A stretch of DNA of 64,000 nucleotides from an uncultured Sphingomonadaceae bacterium (GCA_947497455.1 CANMGU010000001.1:558001-622000), one strand, 5' to 3'; counted from the first letter of the stretch, positions 37,982 through 47,559 are shown. Made by a program: numbers and translations. The notes: a model not told the origin generated them from the letters alone.

Positions 37982-38427
37982 CCGCAAAATCAAATACCCG
38001 TTCCACCGCCCGCCTTGCTGCGGTTCAGGCCCTTTTCCAGCATGATATGGAAAAGACACCAGTGCCGCGCTTGTTGAAAGAGTTTCACGACCACAGGTTG
38101 GGAGTAGAGATTGAGGATGCCCAATATCGCCCGGTCGAGGTGGATTTCTTTGACGATGTTGTCGTTGGAGTGTCTGAAAAACGCGATGAAATCGATGCGC
38201 TGATCTCTGAAAAACTGGCATCCGGCTGGTCTATGGGGCGTCTCGACAAAACTATGTTGCAAATTCTGCGCGCCGGGGCCTTTGAATTGATGGCTCGGGA
38301 CGATGTCCCGACGGGGACGGTAATCACTGAGTATGTTGACGTCGCACATGCCTTTTTCGATAAAAAGGACAGCGGCTTCATAAATGGATTGCTGGACGCA
38401 ATAGCGAAGCAGGTTCGGGGCAGCTGA
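37978..38427 (+). CDS. nusB: Transcription antitermination factor NusB
   Basis: A 149-residue all-helical protein that binds boxA RNA with NusE (S10) for rRNA antitermination. Typical start 'TARLAAVQALFQHDM' and the C-terminal signature 'TVITEYVDVAHAFFDKKDSGFINGLLDAIAK' region (about residues 108-140) are present. The frame is open upstream within hisD, but ATG at 37978 overlaps the hisD stop as ATGA and gives the family N-terminus. An additional segment at 25-60 (Arg-rich to acidic) is a little longer than in E. coli NusB. Confidence 0.95.
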   Translation: MTAKSNTRSTARLAAVQALFQHDMEKTPVPRLLKEFHDHRLGVEIEDAQYRPVEVDFFDDVVVGVSEKRDEIDALISEKLASGWSMGRLDKTMLQILRAGAFELMARDDVPTGTVITEYVDVAHAFFDKKDSGFINGLLDAIAKQVRGS

Positions 38428-38480
38428 GGGGCTGACAGTAACACGGTCCTGCTTGGCAGGGGAGTGTGAGTGTTAGTATT

Positions 38481-38502
38481 AGATGTGGGGCACATCTTCT
38501 TT
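38481..38502 (+). terminator. Candidate intrinsic terminator between nusB and thiL
   Basis: AGATGTG (38481-38487) and CACATCT (38491-38497) form a perfect 7-base stem with a GGG loop. It is followed by TCTTT. The T run is short, so it may be partial; thiL starts only 17 bases later. Confidence 0.45.
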
Positions 38503-38518
38503 GTGAAGGGGGCCTCAA

Positions 38519-39454
38519 TTGACCGAATTAGACTTTATTGACCAGTTGAAAGCACTGGCGACCCACCCGGCTGCACGCGGCTTGACGGATGATGCGGCAG
38601 TGTTGCCATTTGGCCGACACAAACTGGTCATAACCCATGACATGATGGTTGAGGGTGTTCATTTTCTTTCCAGCGCTGATCCTGCGGATGTTGCGTGGAA
38701 GCTGGTGGCCGTGAATCTGTCTGATCTGGCAGCCAAGGGCGCGAAGCCGCTGGGCATATTGATGGGATATTGCCAGACAGGTGATGATGTTTGGGATGCC
38801 GCTTTTGTTCGGGGGCTGAAAGAGGTAATTGGCCATTTCTGCGTACCGCTGCTTGGCGGTGATACAGTATCGGCGGGAGAGAATGGCAAGAGGGCCTTGG
38901 GATTAACCGCTTTTGGTGAAGCCAAAGGGCATATCATTCCAGCCCGATCCGGCGCAGCTCCGGGGCATAGCATCTATGTAACCGGTGAGATTGGTGATGC
39001 GTGGGCGGGACTGCAAATTGCTCGCGGTAAAGCCCACGCCGCCGATATCGAAACCTCAGCGGCCTTGTTAAAAGCACACAACCGACCAGATCCAAAACTG
39101 GACGATGGCAGGGCTTTGTCTTCTTTGGTCAGCACAATGATGGATATATCTGACGGTCTGCTGCTCGATGCTTCGCGGATTGCGAAGGCCAGCAGTGTCA
39201 ATCTGGAAATTGATCTGGACCGGCTTCCACTTTCAGAGCCGTTCAAGACGCTGTTCGGTGAAGGTGAGGATGCGAAAATGAACGCCGCAACCGGTGGCGA
39301 CGATTATCAATTGCTGCTGACCGCCAGTCCGGAAACTGTTTTACCCATTAACGTGACGCAAATTGGTCAGTGCAGGCCGGGTTCGGGCGTATCTTTAGTT
39401 CAGAAAGGGGAGCGTATTGGTTTGCCGGAAACCTTGGGTTTTGTGCACGCCTGA
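38519..39454 (+). CDS. thiL: Thiamine-monophosphate kinase
   Basis: ATP-dependent kinase forming thiamine diphosphate from thiamine monophosphate. It has 311 residues, an AIR-synthetase-like fold. Visible motifs are the N-terminal 'DDAAVLPFG', 'THDMMVEGVHF', 'LGGDTVSAGENG', 'MMDISDGLLLDASRI' and 'ATGGDDYQLL', with the metal-binding Asp cluster intact. The start is TTG at 38519, preceded by GAAGGGGG at a good distance; no ATG lies nearby in frame. The nusB-thiL order is common. Confidence 0.95.
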   Translation: MTELDFIDQLKALATHPAARGLTDDAAVLPFGRHKLVITHDMMVEGVHFLSSADPADVAWKLVAVNLSDLAAKGAKPLGILMGYCQTGDDVWDAAFVRGLKEVIGHFCVPLLGGDTVSAGENGKRALGLTAFGEAKGHIIPARSGAAPGHSIYVTGEIGDAWAGLQIARGKAHAADIETSAALLKAHNRPDPKLDDGRALSSLVSTMMDISDGLLLDASRIAKASSVNLEIDLDRLPLSEPFKTLFGEGEDAKMNAATGGDDYQLLLTASPETVLPINVTQIGQCRPGSGVSLVQKGERIGLPETLGFVHA

Positions 39455-39520
39455 TCATCTCCAATTCCGACCAATTTAAGAGGTATCTGAAATGGTAGGT
39501 TATACCTATAAAAACAGGGG

Positions 39521-39548
39521 TTGCGCCACACGCTTCACGCTTTATAAG
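39521..39548 (+). promoter_or_regulatory. Candidate promoter of hppA
   Basis: TTGCGC (39521-39526) and TATAAG (39543-39548) are 16 bases apart, a plausible sigma-70 pair 66 bases upstream of the hppA ATG. A small inverted repeat (TAGGT-tat-ACCTA, 39496-39508) lies just upstream. Assigned by eye. Confidence 0.35.
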
Positions 39549-39561
39549 TTTCCGCGATATT

Positions 39562-39581
39562 GCCCCTATTCTGGGGCTTTT
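39562..39581 (+). terminator. GCCCC/GGGGC hairpin with T run in front of hppA
   Basis: GCCCC (39562-39566) and GGGGC (39573-39577) enclose a 6-base loop and are followed by TTTT. It may terminate thiL transcripts or, if the promoter at 39521 is right, form a 5' leader hairpin of hppA. It ends 32 bases before the hppA start. Confidence 0.45.
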
Positions 39582-39613
39582 CATTATAAAAATATAGGGG
39601 GAGAAGAACAGCA

Positions 39614-41731
39614 ATGACTGTTGTCACCATTTCAATAATATGCGGTTTAATTGCCGTTTTATATGGGTTTATTACAAGCCGTCAGGTGCTCGGTGCACCC
39701 GCTGGCAATGAAAAGATGCAGGACATTGCTGCGGCCATTCAAGAAGGCGCGCAAGCCTATTTGAATCGGCAATATCGGGCGATTGCTATCGTCGGTGTTG
39801 TTGTCGCTGTATTGGTTTACTTGTTCCTGGGCGGTATTTCGACTGTTGGGTTCCTGGTTGGTGCCATTCTTTCCGGTGTCGCTGGTTATATTGGCATGAA
39901 CATTTCTGTTCGCGCCAACGTACGGACGGCGCAGGGTGCGAGTGACAGTTTGCAAACTGGCCTAACCGTCGCGTTTCGCGCGGGTGCGGTTACCGGTATG
40001 CTTGTCGCAGGTCTGGCGTTGCTGGCTATCTCGATTTTCTATTGGGTGCTGACAACACAGCTTGGCCTTGAGGCGAAAAGCCGGACGGTGATTGACTCGC
40101 TGGTTGCTCTGGCCTTTGGCGCTTCGCTTATCTCGATCTTTGCGCGTTTGGGCGGTGGTATCTTTACCAAAGCGGCAGACGTTGGCGCCGATCTGGTTGG
40201 TAAGGTTGAAGCTGGTATTCCCGAGGATGATCCACGCAATCCAGCGACTATTGCCGATAATGTTGGCGACAATGTTGGTGACTGTGCTGGCATGGCGGCT
40301 GACTTGTTCGAAACCTATGTTGTGACCGTTGGTGCGACCATGGTGCTTCTGGCGCTTACATTTGGTGACCTGGTTGGCAATGGAATGTTGAACAGCTTGA
40401 TGTCTCTGCCTCTAATTGTTGGTGGCGTTTGCATCATCACGTCCATCATCGGGACCTATATGGTTCGCTTGGGCAATGGCACCAATATCATGGGTGCATT
40501 GTATAAAGGCTTCATCACCACTGCTGTGTTGTCTATCCCTGCAATCTACTATGTCACCATGCGGACGCTTGGTGATATGAATACAGTTATCGGTGCAGGT
40601 CTTGATGGCACTGGCGGCTTCACTGGCATGGCATTATTCTGGTCAATGATGGTTGGTCTGGCTGTTACCGGTCTGATCATCTGGATTACCGAATATTATA
40701 CCGGTACGGAATATCGTCCTGTGCGTTCGATCGCTAAATCATCGGAAACAGGTCATGGTACTAACGTGATCCAAGGCCTAGCTATTTCGATGGAAGCTAC
40801 CGCATTGCCGACATTGGTAATCGTAGTTGGTATCGTTGTGGCATTCCAGCTCGCTGGCCTTATCGGCCTGGCTTTTGCGGCTACATCAATGTTGGCGTTG
40901 GCTGGTATGGTCGTGGCTCTCGATGCTTATGGTCCGGTTACGGATAATGCGGGCGGCATTGCCGAAATGTCTGGTTTGGATGAAAGCGTTCGGGAAAAGA
41001 CCGATGCGCTTGATGCTGTAGGTAACACCACCAAAGCGGTAACCAAAGGCTATGCCATTGGTTCTGCTGGTCTGGCGGCTCTCGTTCTGTTCTCGGCTTA
41101 CACGGCCGATCTCAGGGAATTTTTCCCGGATCTGCAAGTGAGCTTCAGCCTTGAAAATCCTTATGTGATTGTCGGTCTGTTGCTCGGTGCGCTTCTGCCT
41201 TATCTCTTCGGAGCCATGGGTATGACTGCGGTGGGCCGTGCTGCGGGTGACGTTGTGAAAGACGTTCGCGCGCAGTTTTCTGCTGACAAAGGCATTATGG
41301 ATGGCACTTCGCGTCCTGACTATGCCCGTACGGTTGACCTTGTAACCAAGGCGGCGATCAAGGAAATGATCTTGCCATCGCTGCTTCCAGTTCTGGCTCC
41401 GATTGTGGTCTATTTCGTGGTCACCGCGGTGTCGGATCAAGCCAACGGCTTTGCGGCTCTCGGTGCATTACTGCTCGGCGTGATCGTCTCCGGGCTGTTT
41501 GTTGCTTTGTCGATGACAGCAGGCGGCGGCGCATGGGACAATGCAAAGAAATATATCGAGGACGGCAATCATGGCGGCAAGGGCAGTGAAGCCCATAAAG
41601 CGGCTGTGACGGGCGATACAGTGGGTGATCCTTACAAGGATACTGCTGGTCCGGCTGTGAACCCGATGATCAAGATCACCAATATTGTTGCCCTGTTGCT
41701 GCTCGCAGCGCTGGCGCACGGTATGGCTTAA
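39614..41731 (+). CDS. hppA: Membrane-bound proton-translocating pyrophosphatase (K+-independent type)
   Basis: A 705-residue integral membrane pump with about 16 helices that couples pyrophosphate hydrolysis to H+ export. Substrate-binding segments are visible: '[42 protein letters not shown]' region (about residues 186-228), the central '[16 protein letters not shown]' and the C-terminal '[21 protein letters not shown]'. The diagnostic 'GNTTKA' motif carries Lys where K+-dependent enzymes have Ala, so this is the K+-independent, H+-pumping class. The start has a strong GGGGGAG ribosome site. Transcribed alone: a leader of about 160 bases precedes it and a clear terminator follows. Confidence 0.97.
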   Translation: MTVVTISIICGLIAVLYGFITSRQVLGAPAGNEKMQDIAAAIQEGAQAYLNRQYRAIAIVGVVVAVLVYLFLGGISTVGFLVGAILSGVAGYIGMNISVRANVRTAQGASDSLQTGLTVAFRAGAVTGMLVAGLALLAISIFYWVLTTQLGLEAKSRTVIDSLVALAFGASLISIFARLGGGIFTKAADVGADLVGKVEAGIPEDDPRNPATIADNVGDNVGDCAGMAADLFETYVVTVGATMVLLALTFGDLVGNGMLNSLMSLPLIVGGVCIITSIIGTYMVRLGNGTNIMGALYKGFITTAVLSIPAIYYVTMRTLGDMNTVIGAGLDGTGGFTGMALFWSMMVGLAVTGLIIWITEYYTGTEYRPVRSIAKSSETGHGTNVIQGLAISMEATALPTLVIVVGIVVAFQLAGLIGLAFAATSMLALAGMVVALDAYGPVTDNAGGIAEMSGLDESVREKTDALDAVGNTTKAVTKGYAIGSAGLAALVLFSAYTADLREFFPDLQVSFSLENPYVIVGLLLGALLPYLFGAMGMTAVGRAAGDVVKDVRAQFSADKGIMDGTSRPDYARTVDLVTKAAIKEMILPSLLPVLAPIVVYFVVTAVSDQANGFAALGALLLGVIVSGLFVALSMTAGGGAWDNAKKYIEDGNHGGKGSEAHKAAVTGDTVGDPYKDTAGPAVNPMIKITNIVALLLLAALAHGMA

Positions 41732-41758
41732 GCCCAATCGATATATTGGTCTAAAAGA

Positions 41759-41789
41759 CCCCGCTGGAAGCGATTCCGGCGGGGTTTTT
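41759..41789 (+). terminator. Intrinsic terminator after hppA
   Basis: An 11-base stem (CCCCGCTGGAA with TTCCGGCGGGG, one G-T pair) closes a GCGA tetraloop, followed by TTTTT. It begins 28 bases after the hppA stop. Confidence 0.9.
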
Positions 41790-41873
41790 CTTTGAGCTGA
41801 CCAAATTGCCGTCGTTAATCGCTTATTACCCTATTTTTGCTAGCAAATAGCCAGACCAGATAGGGCAGTAATT

Positions 41874-43091
41874 ATGGATGCAGGCGGGTTGCAGACCCAA
41901 GGTGATGAGACGCTTCATTGTGAAACGTCCGATCGCGTATGCCTGATATCCTCGGCTACAGCTGAGTTGCTACCCATCACCTCGATTGACGAGCTACTGA
42001 TCCCATCATGGCAAAAACTGGCCAAGAACGCCGTTGAGCCCAATATCTTCTATGAGAACTGGATGCTTGAACCTGCGTTGAAGCATTTCAGCATCCACCC
42101 GGAATTGCACTTGTTCCTGTTCTGGGCAGGAGTTCCGCATAAGTCCGATCTGCTTGGCCTTTTGCCCGTCGGCCCATCCCGACAATTTGGCCGCTGGCCT
42201 GTACCTTTTGTTCAGAATTGGGCGCACCATAACAGTTTTCTCGGAACGCCATTGGTCCGCCGTGGATTTGAGAATCAATTCTGGACGGCTTTGTTCAAGG
42301 TGCTGGATGATCAAAACTGGCCAGGATTCCTGCATATCCGGGGACTAACGGTCGGTGGACCGTTGGATCAGGCGCTGCGCTCCGAATGCACCCGCCAAAG
42401 CCGCCGATGCGATCTGGTGCATAGCGAAGCGCGGGCGTTGCTGCAGGGCGACATGGATGCTGAGAGCTATTACACAGCGAATGTACGTGGCAAAAAGCGC
42501 AAAGAATTGCGCCGTCAGGTCAAGCGACTGGGGGAAATGGGCGATCTGCAATTTGCTCATCATCGCGATGACAGCGATCTTAACAGCTGGATCGACGAAT
42601 TTCTGAGGCTGGAGCGACGGGGTTGGAAGGGCCGAAATGGTTCTGCACTGGATTGCGCCGATGATACGCGCCGCTTCTTTCGCGAAACCTTATTTGGCGC
42701 GACCAGTTCCGGCCAGCTGGAGCGCCATGACATAAGGCTCGATGGCAAGCCGTTGGCCATGCTGGTTAATTTCCTTTCGAGCAGAGGAAGCTTCTCTTTC
42801 AAAACCACTTTTGACGAAGATTATGCCCGTTTTTCTCCCGGTGTCCTGCTCCAGATTGAGAATCTCAACATTCTCGAAAGGCACGAAATTGAGTGGATGG
42901 ATAGCTGCGCTGCGGAAGACCATCCGATGATCGATAGCCTGTGGTCCGGACGCCGGCATATTGGTCGTTTTTCGATCGAGCTGAAAGGCCTCTCACGCAC
43001 CGCAATGTTCCGCAGTATCCGGTTGGGAGAAGACTTGATGGCGCACCTTAAGGGTCGCGAGATTGTCGATATCATGCAGGTGCAACCATGA
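41874..43091 (+). CDS. GNAT-type acyltransferase of the CelD/BcsL (FemAB-like) family
   Basis: A 405-residue soluble protein with two GNAT/FemAB-like lobes. The CelD/BcsL family core is recognisable at about 205-360: 'RKELRRQVKRLGEMG', 'FLRLERRGWKGRNGSAL', then 'LDGKPLAMLVNFLSSRGSFSFKTTFDEDYARFSPGVLLQIE'-type strands (about 290-330). Members transfer acyl or aminoacyl groups in cell-envelope, polysaccharide or lipid metabolism; the substrate here is unknown. It overlaps the next gene by 4 bases (ATGA), so the two form a two-gene unit. The ATG start has AGGG about 9 bases upstream. Confidence 0.82.
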   Translation: MDAGGLQTQGDETLHCETSDRVCLISSATAELLPITSIDELLIPSWQKLAKNAVEPNIFYENWMLEPALKHFSIHPELHLFLFWAGVPHKSDLLGLLPVGPSRQFGRWPVPFVQNWAHHNSFLGTPLVRRGFENQFWTALFKVLDDQNWPGFLHIRGLTVGGPLDQALRSECTRQSRRCDLVHSEARALLQGDMDAESYYTANVRGKKRKELRRQVKRLGEMGDLQFAHHRDDSDLNSWIDEFLRLERRGWKGRNGSALDCADDTRRFFRETLFGATSSGQLERHDIRLDGKPLAMLVNFLSSRGSFSFKTTFDEDYARFSPGVLLQIENLNILERHEIEWMDSCAAEDHPMIDSLWSGRRHIGRFSIELKGLSRTAMFRSIRLGEDLMAHLKGREIVDIMQVQP

Positions 43092-43963
43092 ACCAGATAT
43101 TGGGAAAAGACGCTTTCAGCAGCTCCGTTTTTGGCGAGGATATGCGCCAGCAATTTTCAACCTGCTATCCCGAACAGCCGCAGTTACTCGATCACGGCAT
43201 GTCGACAAATGCTCTGCTTTCGCTAGAAGCATTGGCGAAACTGGGAACGGCACTGCCCAAAGCCAGCGTCGAGTATAATCCTGGCGATCTGCCGGTTGGA
43301 ATAGACCCAGCCGATGTGCCGGATAACGGGATGTCCATTGCCGATACGATTTTGATGATCGAAAATTCAGCAAGCTGGGCGGTGCTCAAAAATATCGAGC
43401 AAGTGCCGGAATATGAAGCATTGCTTTTGTCTCTGTTGGCCGAGATCAAGCCGATATTGGAAAGCAAGACCGGCAAGATGCTGCGGCCCCAAGGCTTTAT
43501 CTTCGTGTCCTCGCCAGATGCCATGACACCTTATCATTTTGATCCGGAGCATAATATCCTGCTGCAATTGCGCGGTGAAAAGACAATGACGGTCTTTCCC
43601 GCTGGTGACGAAACATTCGCTCCCGCCACCTCCCATGAATCCTACCATACAGGCGGACCGCGTAATCTGCTTTGGCAAGATGGATTTGCAGGCCAAGGCA
43701 AAGCTTTTCACCTGACGCCTGGTAAAGCAATTTTTGTACCGGTGATGGCTCCACATTTCGTCAGAAACGGATCACAGCCTAGCATATCCCTGTCGATCAC
43801 TTGGCGTTCAGATTGGAGCTTTGCCGAGGCAGACGCACATGCTTTCAATCATATGCTGCGGGGTTGGGGGCTTAGCCCGAAAGCGCCCGGCCGGTTCCCG
43901 GCGAGAAACAGCGCGAAGGCCATAAGCTGGCGCGTTTTGCGAAAACTAAGTCTGGTGAAATAG
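43088..43963 (+). CDS. JmjC/cupin-like putative oxygenase
   Basis: A 291-residue protein with a cupin-like (JmjC-type) barrel in its C-terminal half. The putative iron triad is visible as His-X-Asp in 'YHFDPEHN' (about residue 155) and a distal His in 'MAPHFVRNG' (about 222). This is the pattern of Fe(II)/2-oxoglutarate hydroxylases. The N-terminal 100 residues are mostly helical. It is translationally coupled to the CelD/BcsL-type acyltransferase, suggesting that both modify one molecule or protein. The substrate is unknown, and a non-catalytic cupin is possible. Confidence 0.75.
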   Translation: MNQILGKDAFSSSVFGEDMRQQFSTCYPEQPQLLDHGMSTNALLSLEALAKLGTALPKASVEYNPGDLPVGIDPADVPDNGMSIADTILMIENSASWAVLKNIEQVPEYEALLLSLLAEIKPILESKTGKMLRPQGFIFVSSPDAMTPYHFDPEHNILLQLRGEKTMTVFPAGDETFAPATSHESYHTGGPRNLLWQDGFAGQGKAFHLTPGKAIFVPVMAPHFVRNGSQPSISLSITWRSDWSFAEADAHAFNHMLRGWGLSPKAPGRFPARNSAKAISWRVLRKLSLVK

Positions 43964-44222
43964 GTCACTGTAAGTAATAGAATTTCAAGGAAATTGACAA
44001 TATTCACTCGGTCTATAGCGGTGGCTTTACCTGTGTGATTTTTTCAAAGTTCACACAATTCTCACCCTGTAGCGCGCGGGTTCAAAGCGCCGTTACATCA
44101 ATATTCAAATCTGAGAAAGAGCCTCGGAAATAGTACAATAGGCTCACCGCTGTAGGAAAGCGCCCCGTCAAATCTGCTTTGCGGAGCGCTCCCAACAACT
44201 ACACAGGAAGTTTGAACTTGGT
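43964..44222. other. Intergenic region between convergent genes, with two hairpins
   Basis: No coding frame is convincing here. It contains TGTGTGA/TCACACA arms (44032-44057, 12-base loop). It also has a longer imperfect hairpin, AGCGC-c-CCG with CGG-a-GCGCT (44159-44190). Either could end transcription of the two converging genes. T runs are short, so this is tentative. Confidence 0.35.
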
Positions 44223-44666
44223 CTAGGCTTCTTCCTCGTCATCTTTCTTGCCGAACAGCGTTGAAAATATTCCGAATAGAATAAGCAAGCCGGCTGGGAA
44301 TATGCCCCACATATGCTGCCATCTGGAAAAGCTATAGCCTTCGGTCGGGTCCGAACCCAATGTTTCCTTTAACCGCAACAGTTCCGCTTCATCGAGCGGC
44401 AGATAGGAATAGCCGTCTTCGGTTTCGGTATAGAGTACGAACGTCTTAGTCGTTTCTTCCGCCCAGAGTGGAATGGAAAACAGGCTCGTCTCTTCATACA
44501 TATAGCCGACATCAACAAAGGTGCCGTCGATCTGATATTCTGCAGTATCCGGCAGATTTTCGACTAAAGCTATGGCCTGATTGGTCGTTCCACGTTTGCG
44601 TGCTTCGGCTGGTTGCGCAATCGCCGCCATTAGAAAAATCCCAATAATCACAGTAAGATATCGCAT
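44223..44666 (-). CDS. Small exported/membrane-anchored protein, unrecognised
   Basis: A 147-residue protein with an N-terminal signal peptide ('TVIIGIFLMAAIAQPAEA'). A polar, Tyr/Glu/Asp-rich domain of about 90 residues follows. A C-terminal membrane helix ('MWGIFPAGLLILFGIFSTLF') is followed by a charged Lys/Asp/Glu end. The topology suggests a periplasmic domain tethered to the inner membrane. I recognise no family. Start choice: ATG at 44666 has a strong AAAAGGGGGAA ribosome site; the upstream ATG at 44705 lacks one. It stands alone between the JmjC-like gene (convergent) and a TonB receptor gene. Confidence 0.7.
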   Translation of the reverse strand: MRYLTVIIGIFLMAAIAQPAEARKRGTTNQAIALVENLPDTAEYQIDGTFVDVGYMYEETSLFSIPLWAEETTKTFVLYTETEDGYSYLPLDEAELLRLKETLGSDPTEGYSFSRWQHMWGIFPAGLLILFGIFSTLFGKKDDEEEA

Positions 44667-44789
44667 ATATTCCCCCTTTTGAAGCGGCGACGATAGCTTG
44701 TGCATTGGCTGCGTAAGTGATGTATATCACAGGGCAGAAATTTTATTCTGAAGGCAGGAAATGATGTCATATTCTGCCAGGTCGCCAAG

Positions 44790-47339
44790 CTAAAATCGCT
44801 TGCGAAAGCTCACCTCGACATAGCGCCCGATCGGATCGACGAAGCCGGGTTGATAGCTGAGCGGAACCAATCCATCGCTATCGCGCACATCTTGAATATC
44901 ATCGAAAATATTGTCGATGCGAAACGCGATCCGGCTGCCTTTGAGAAACTTGAATCTTTCCGTTAAATTGCCGCGATCATCGAGATTGATGAAGGCCCGC
45001 AGGTTGAGTGTGGTCAGGTCGGAGAAGCGCAAATCAGAGCTGGTGAGTCCGCCATCCACCCGCGTGGCGGTTTGATGTTCAGCCTGGATCCGAAAGCCAA
45101 TACCGTTGTTGAACCAGCGGCCTTGTAGCTCAAATTCGTGACGGGGTTGGCCGCCAGTCGATCCAATGGCCGACCCATCCAGCAGATCGAGCTCTTCAAC
45201 ACCGGGGCGGATCAATATGCGTTCGTCGAGATGAACGGTGTGATAGGCAGATACGCGCCAGCGCCCACCACCCCGCCTGCCGGGCCGACCCCCGCCGCGC
45301 GGCGGCCGACCGGCCCGTGCGCCGGGTCCTTCGGCTCGGGACTGACCCGTTTCGGATCTTCCGTTCTGTGGTCTGCCTTCAGGCGGCGACCCTTCTCGCG
45401 GAGGAGCGCCACTATCGGGTGGCGGCCCACCATCACCAGCACCCGGCCGACCGCCACCTCCACCACGTGGTCCGCGACCGCCACGCCGCTGGCCAAAGCG
45501 TTTGGAGAATTCCAGACCGTAGCGAATGCTTTCGCTGCGCACATTGCTGTAATTGACCGGGCGCTGGTCAATGGCGACCAATCGGCCCGTTTCATCACGT
45601 GTGACGCGATTGGGGAAAGCCGCCTCAATTTCCTCGGTCAGCAATGGAAAGTCGGAAGCGACATTCTCGCTATTGTTGCGGATATATTCCCCCAGAAACG
45701 TCATGCCATCCAGCCATGCAGGGCTGTAATTGACCGCCAGCTTGATATCCCGCCTTTTCTCCGCAGGCAGGTTCAGATTACCGCCGGTGGTGATGCTGGT
45801 CAGCACGGTCTCGCCATTGGTGAAATCAAAAGTGGTGACATTGGGCGTGATGATGACCGGATTGCCGAGTTGCTGGATGGTTGGTGCCGCGTCTTCACCA
45901 ATGGCAGAGGCTGTGAAGACAAGGCCGTCAAGAGGTTCCCAGTTCAGACCTAAGCCGAATTCCACCAGCCCGCCAAAATCGGAAAGTTCACTATAACCCA
46001 AATTTCCATTGATCGAGAGCTCCCCGATAATTTCGGCAACATCAATATTCTCGTCGGCTAGCGGGATATCGATATTGATACCGGCATTGAAATTATCCCG
46101 GCCCAGATTGCTCAACGTGGTCACGCCGTCAGCGGTGTCGCGGCTGTCTAGGTCCTGTCGACTATAGCCGCCGCGCAACGTCGTGGTGACCGAGCCGGAA
46201 GGTAGGTTGATAAGGGTTCCGGATACGGTCGCCAGCGATTCCAGCGTGTTGCTCAATGACCGCGCTTCATCGGTGACCGGGGGGGACAGCAAATTTCCGA
46301 AGTCGGTGGCAAAGGGATCTGCCGCACTTGCGTCAATCGCTGCCTGCAGGGCACTGATATCACCGCTATTGTCGGTCGCGGTTTCGGTTTCCTCTCGCGC
46401 ATAGTCGGCGGTCAGGGACCAGCGCCAGCCTGACACCGTGCCATTGAGCACCGCGCCGCCTTGAAACCTATTGGTCTCGACGGTTTTGCGCAGCGGACCA
46501 AACTGAGTGAAGTAACGGAACAGGCTTTCGCCTGTCGCCGGAATATCCAGCGTCCCGCTTGGCAGTCCCAGCAGCGTGTGGGCCTTGTCATAGACATATC
46601 CGCCGTTGAGCGATAGCGACATGCCATTGGTAAAAGTGCGGCTGTAATTGCCGTTAAACTCCAATGTATCGGTGGGTGCGCTGAGCGTGCGGAAATTTCC
46701 CAGATTGACCAGATCACCTGCCTCATCCTGAATGATGTTGCGCTCGGCCTCCGTAATCGCAGTCTGCGTTTCATATTCGATATTAAGGTTTAATCGGCTA
46801 TTTTTACCAATGCGGGTGAAAGTGGACTCCAGCTCGGCCTTGCCCTGATCTCCACGGGTTGGGACACCATATTCCGCCTCTGCACTGACCCCGGTATAGT
46901 CGGCTTGCAAAATGAAGTTGATGACACGTTCGTCCGGTGCATAGCCATATTGCAGGGCGAGTTCTTCGGGGAACACCTGGACACTCTTGATCGCTTCCGG
47001 CGGCAAATCTCTAATATCACGGAAACCGGATGTGCGCTGGCCATTGATCAGGACTATCGGTCGTCCGCTACCGCGTCCGCGGTTGGAACTGGTTTGCGAG
47101 CTTAGCTCTTCGACAAGGTCTTGAACCGAAGATACGCCATAGCTGGCAATATCATCAGCATCGAGTTCCACAATGGGAGGAACTTCCGTTATAACCGACC
47201 CGCGCAGACGCTCAGCGGTAACGACAATATCCTCATCGTAGCTATCATCGCCATTTGTCTGGGCGTGAACGGGAAAGGCGATCATGACGGAAAGGGCCAA
47301 TATGCTGGCCCCGAAAAACCGGGGGGCGTTTTGTATCAT
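44790..47339 (-). CDS. TonB-dependent receptor-like outer-membrane protein with Gly/Arg/Pro-rich insertion
   Basis: An 849-residue outer-membrane protein. A signal peptide ends at 'FPVHAQ' (about residue 27). A 'DEDIVVTAERLRG' segment resembles a TonB box, then comes a plug domain (about 50-160) with 'GRPIVLINGQRTSGFRDI', then a beta barrel ending in a terminal Phe ('EVSFRKRF'). The barrel is interrupted at about residues 610-710 by a low-complexity segment rich in Gly, Arg and Pro. Start choice: the frame is open to 47615, but that would overlap infA; ATG at 47339 gives the signal peptide. The substrate is not evident. Confidence 0.88.
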   Translation of the reverse strand: MIQNAPRFFGASILALSVMIAFPVHAQTNGDDSYDEDIVVTAERLRGSVITEVPPIVELDADDIASYGVSSVQDLVEELSSQTSSNRGRGSGRPIVLINGQRTSGFRDIRDLPPEAIKSVQVFPEELALQYGYAPDERVINFILQADYTGVSAEAEYGVPTRGDQGKAELESTFTRIGKNSRLNLNIEYETQTAITEAERNIIQDEAGDLVNLGNFRTLSAPTDTLEFNGNYSRTFTNGMSLSLNGGYVYDKAHTLLGLPSGTLDIPATGESLFRYFTQFGPLRKTVETNRFQGGAVLNGTVSGWRWSLTADYAREETETATDNSGDISALQAAIDASAADPFATDFGNLLSPPVTDEARSLSNTLESLATVSGTLINLPSGSVTTTLRGGYSRQDLDSRDTADGVTTLSNLGRDNFNAGINIDIPLADENIDVAEIIGELSINGNLGYSELSDFGGLVEFGLGLNWEPLDGLVFTASAIGEDAAPTIQQLGNPVIITPNVTTFDFTNGETVLTSITTGGNLNLPAEKRRDIKLAVNYSPAWLDGMTFLGEYIRNNSENVASDFPLLTEEIEAAFPNRVTRDETGRLVAIDQRPVNYSNVRSESIRYGLEFSKRFGQRRGGRGPRGGGGGRPGAGDGGPPPDSGAPPREGSPPEGRPQNGRSETGQSRAEGPGARAGRPPRGGGRPGRRGGGRWRVSAYHTVHLDERILIRPGVEELDLLDGSAIGSTGGQPRHEFELQGRWFNNGIGFRIQAEHQTATRVDGGLTSSDLRFSDLTTLNLRAFINLDDRGNLTERFKFLKGSRIAFRIDNIFDDIQDVRDSDGLVPLSYQPGFVDPIGRYVEVSFRKRF
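45260..45500 (-). repeat. Low-complexity Gly/Arg/Pro-coding tract in the receptor gene
   Basis: GC-rich tract of degenerate GGN/CGN/CCN codons that encodes the insertion in the outer-membrane receptor. Its base composition is visibly richer in G+C than the flanking barrel sequence. Confidence 0.7.
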
Positions 47340-47559
47340 GTGAATCGCTCTAATAATCTCAGGCGTTGAGGGAATATGGCCAAAATGCCGTGGCGCGGGG
47401 TTATGCTCAACCCAATGTTTGTAATAATTTGTCGCAACCACGGGGCATCGCCAAATTTTACACGGCGCAGCAAATCCTTCCCTTTTGTCGAAATTGGGTT
47501 TATGGCGCACCGCAACAGGTCGAAAAATCAACGAATCAATAGGGATTAAGTAAAGCCGA

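Noticed and set aside
43996..44025. TTGACA followed by TATAGC considered as a promoter
   Set aside because: The spacing is about 14 bases and no plus-strand gene follows.
44080..44100. GGTTCAAA resembling a tRNA T-loop
   Set aside because: No acceptor, D or anticodon arms can be folded around it.
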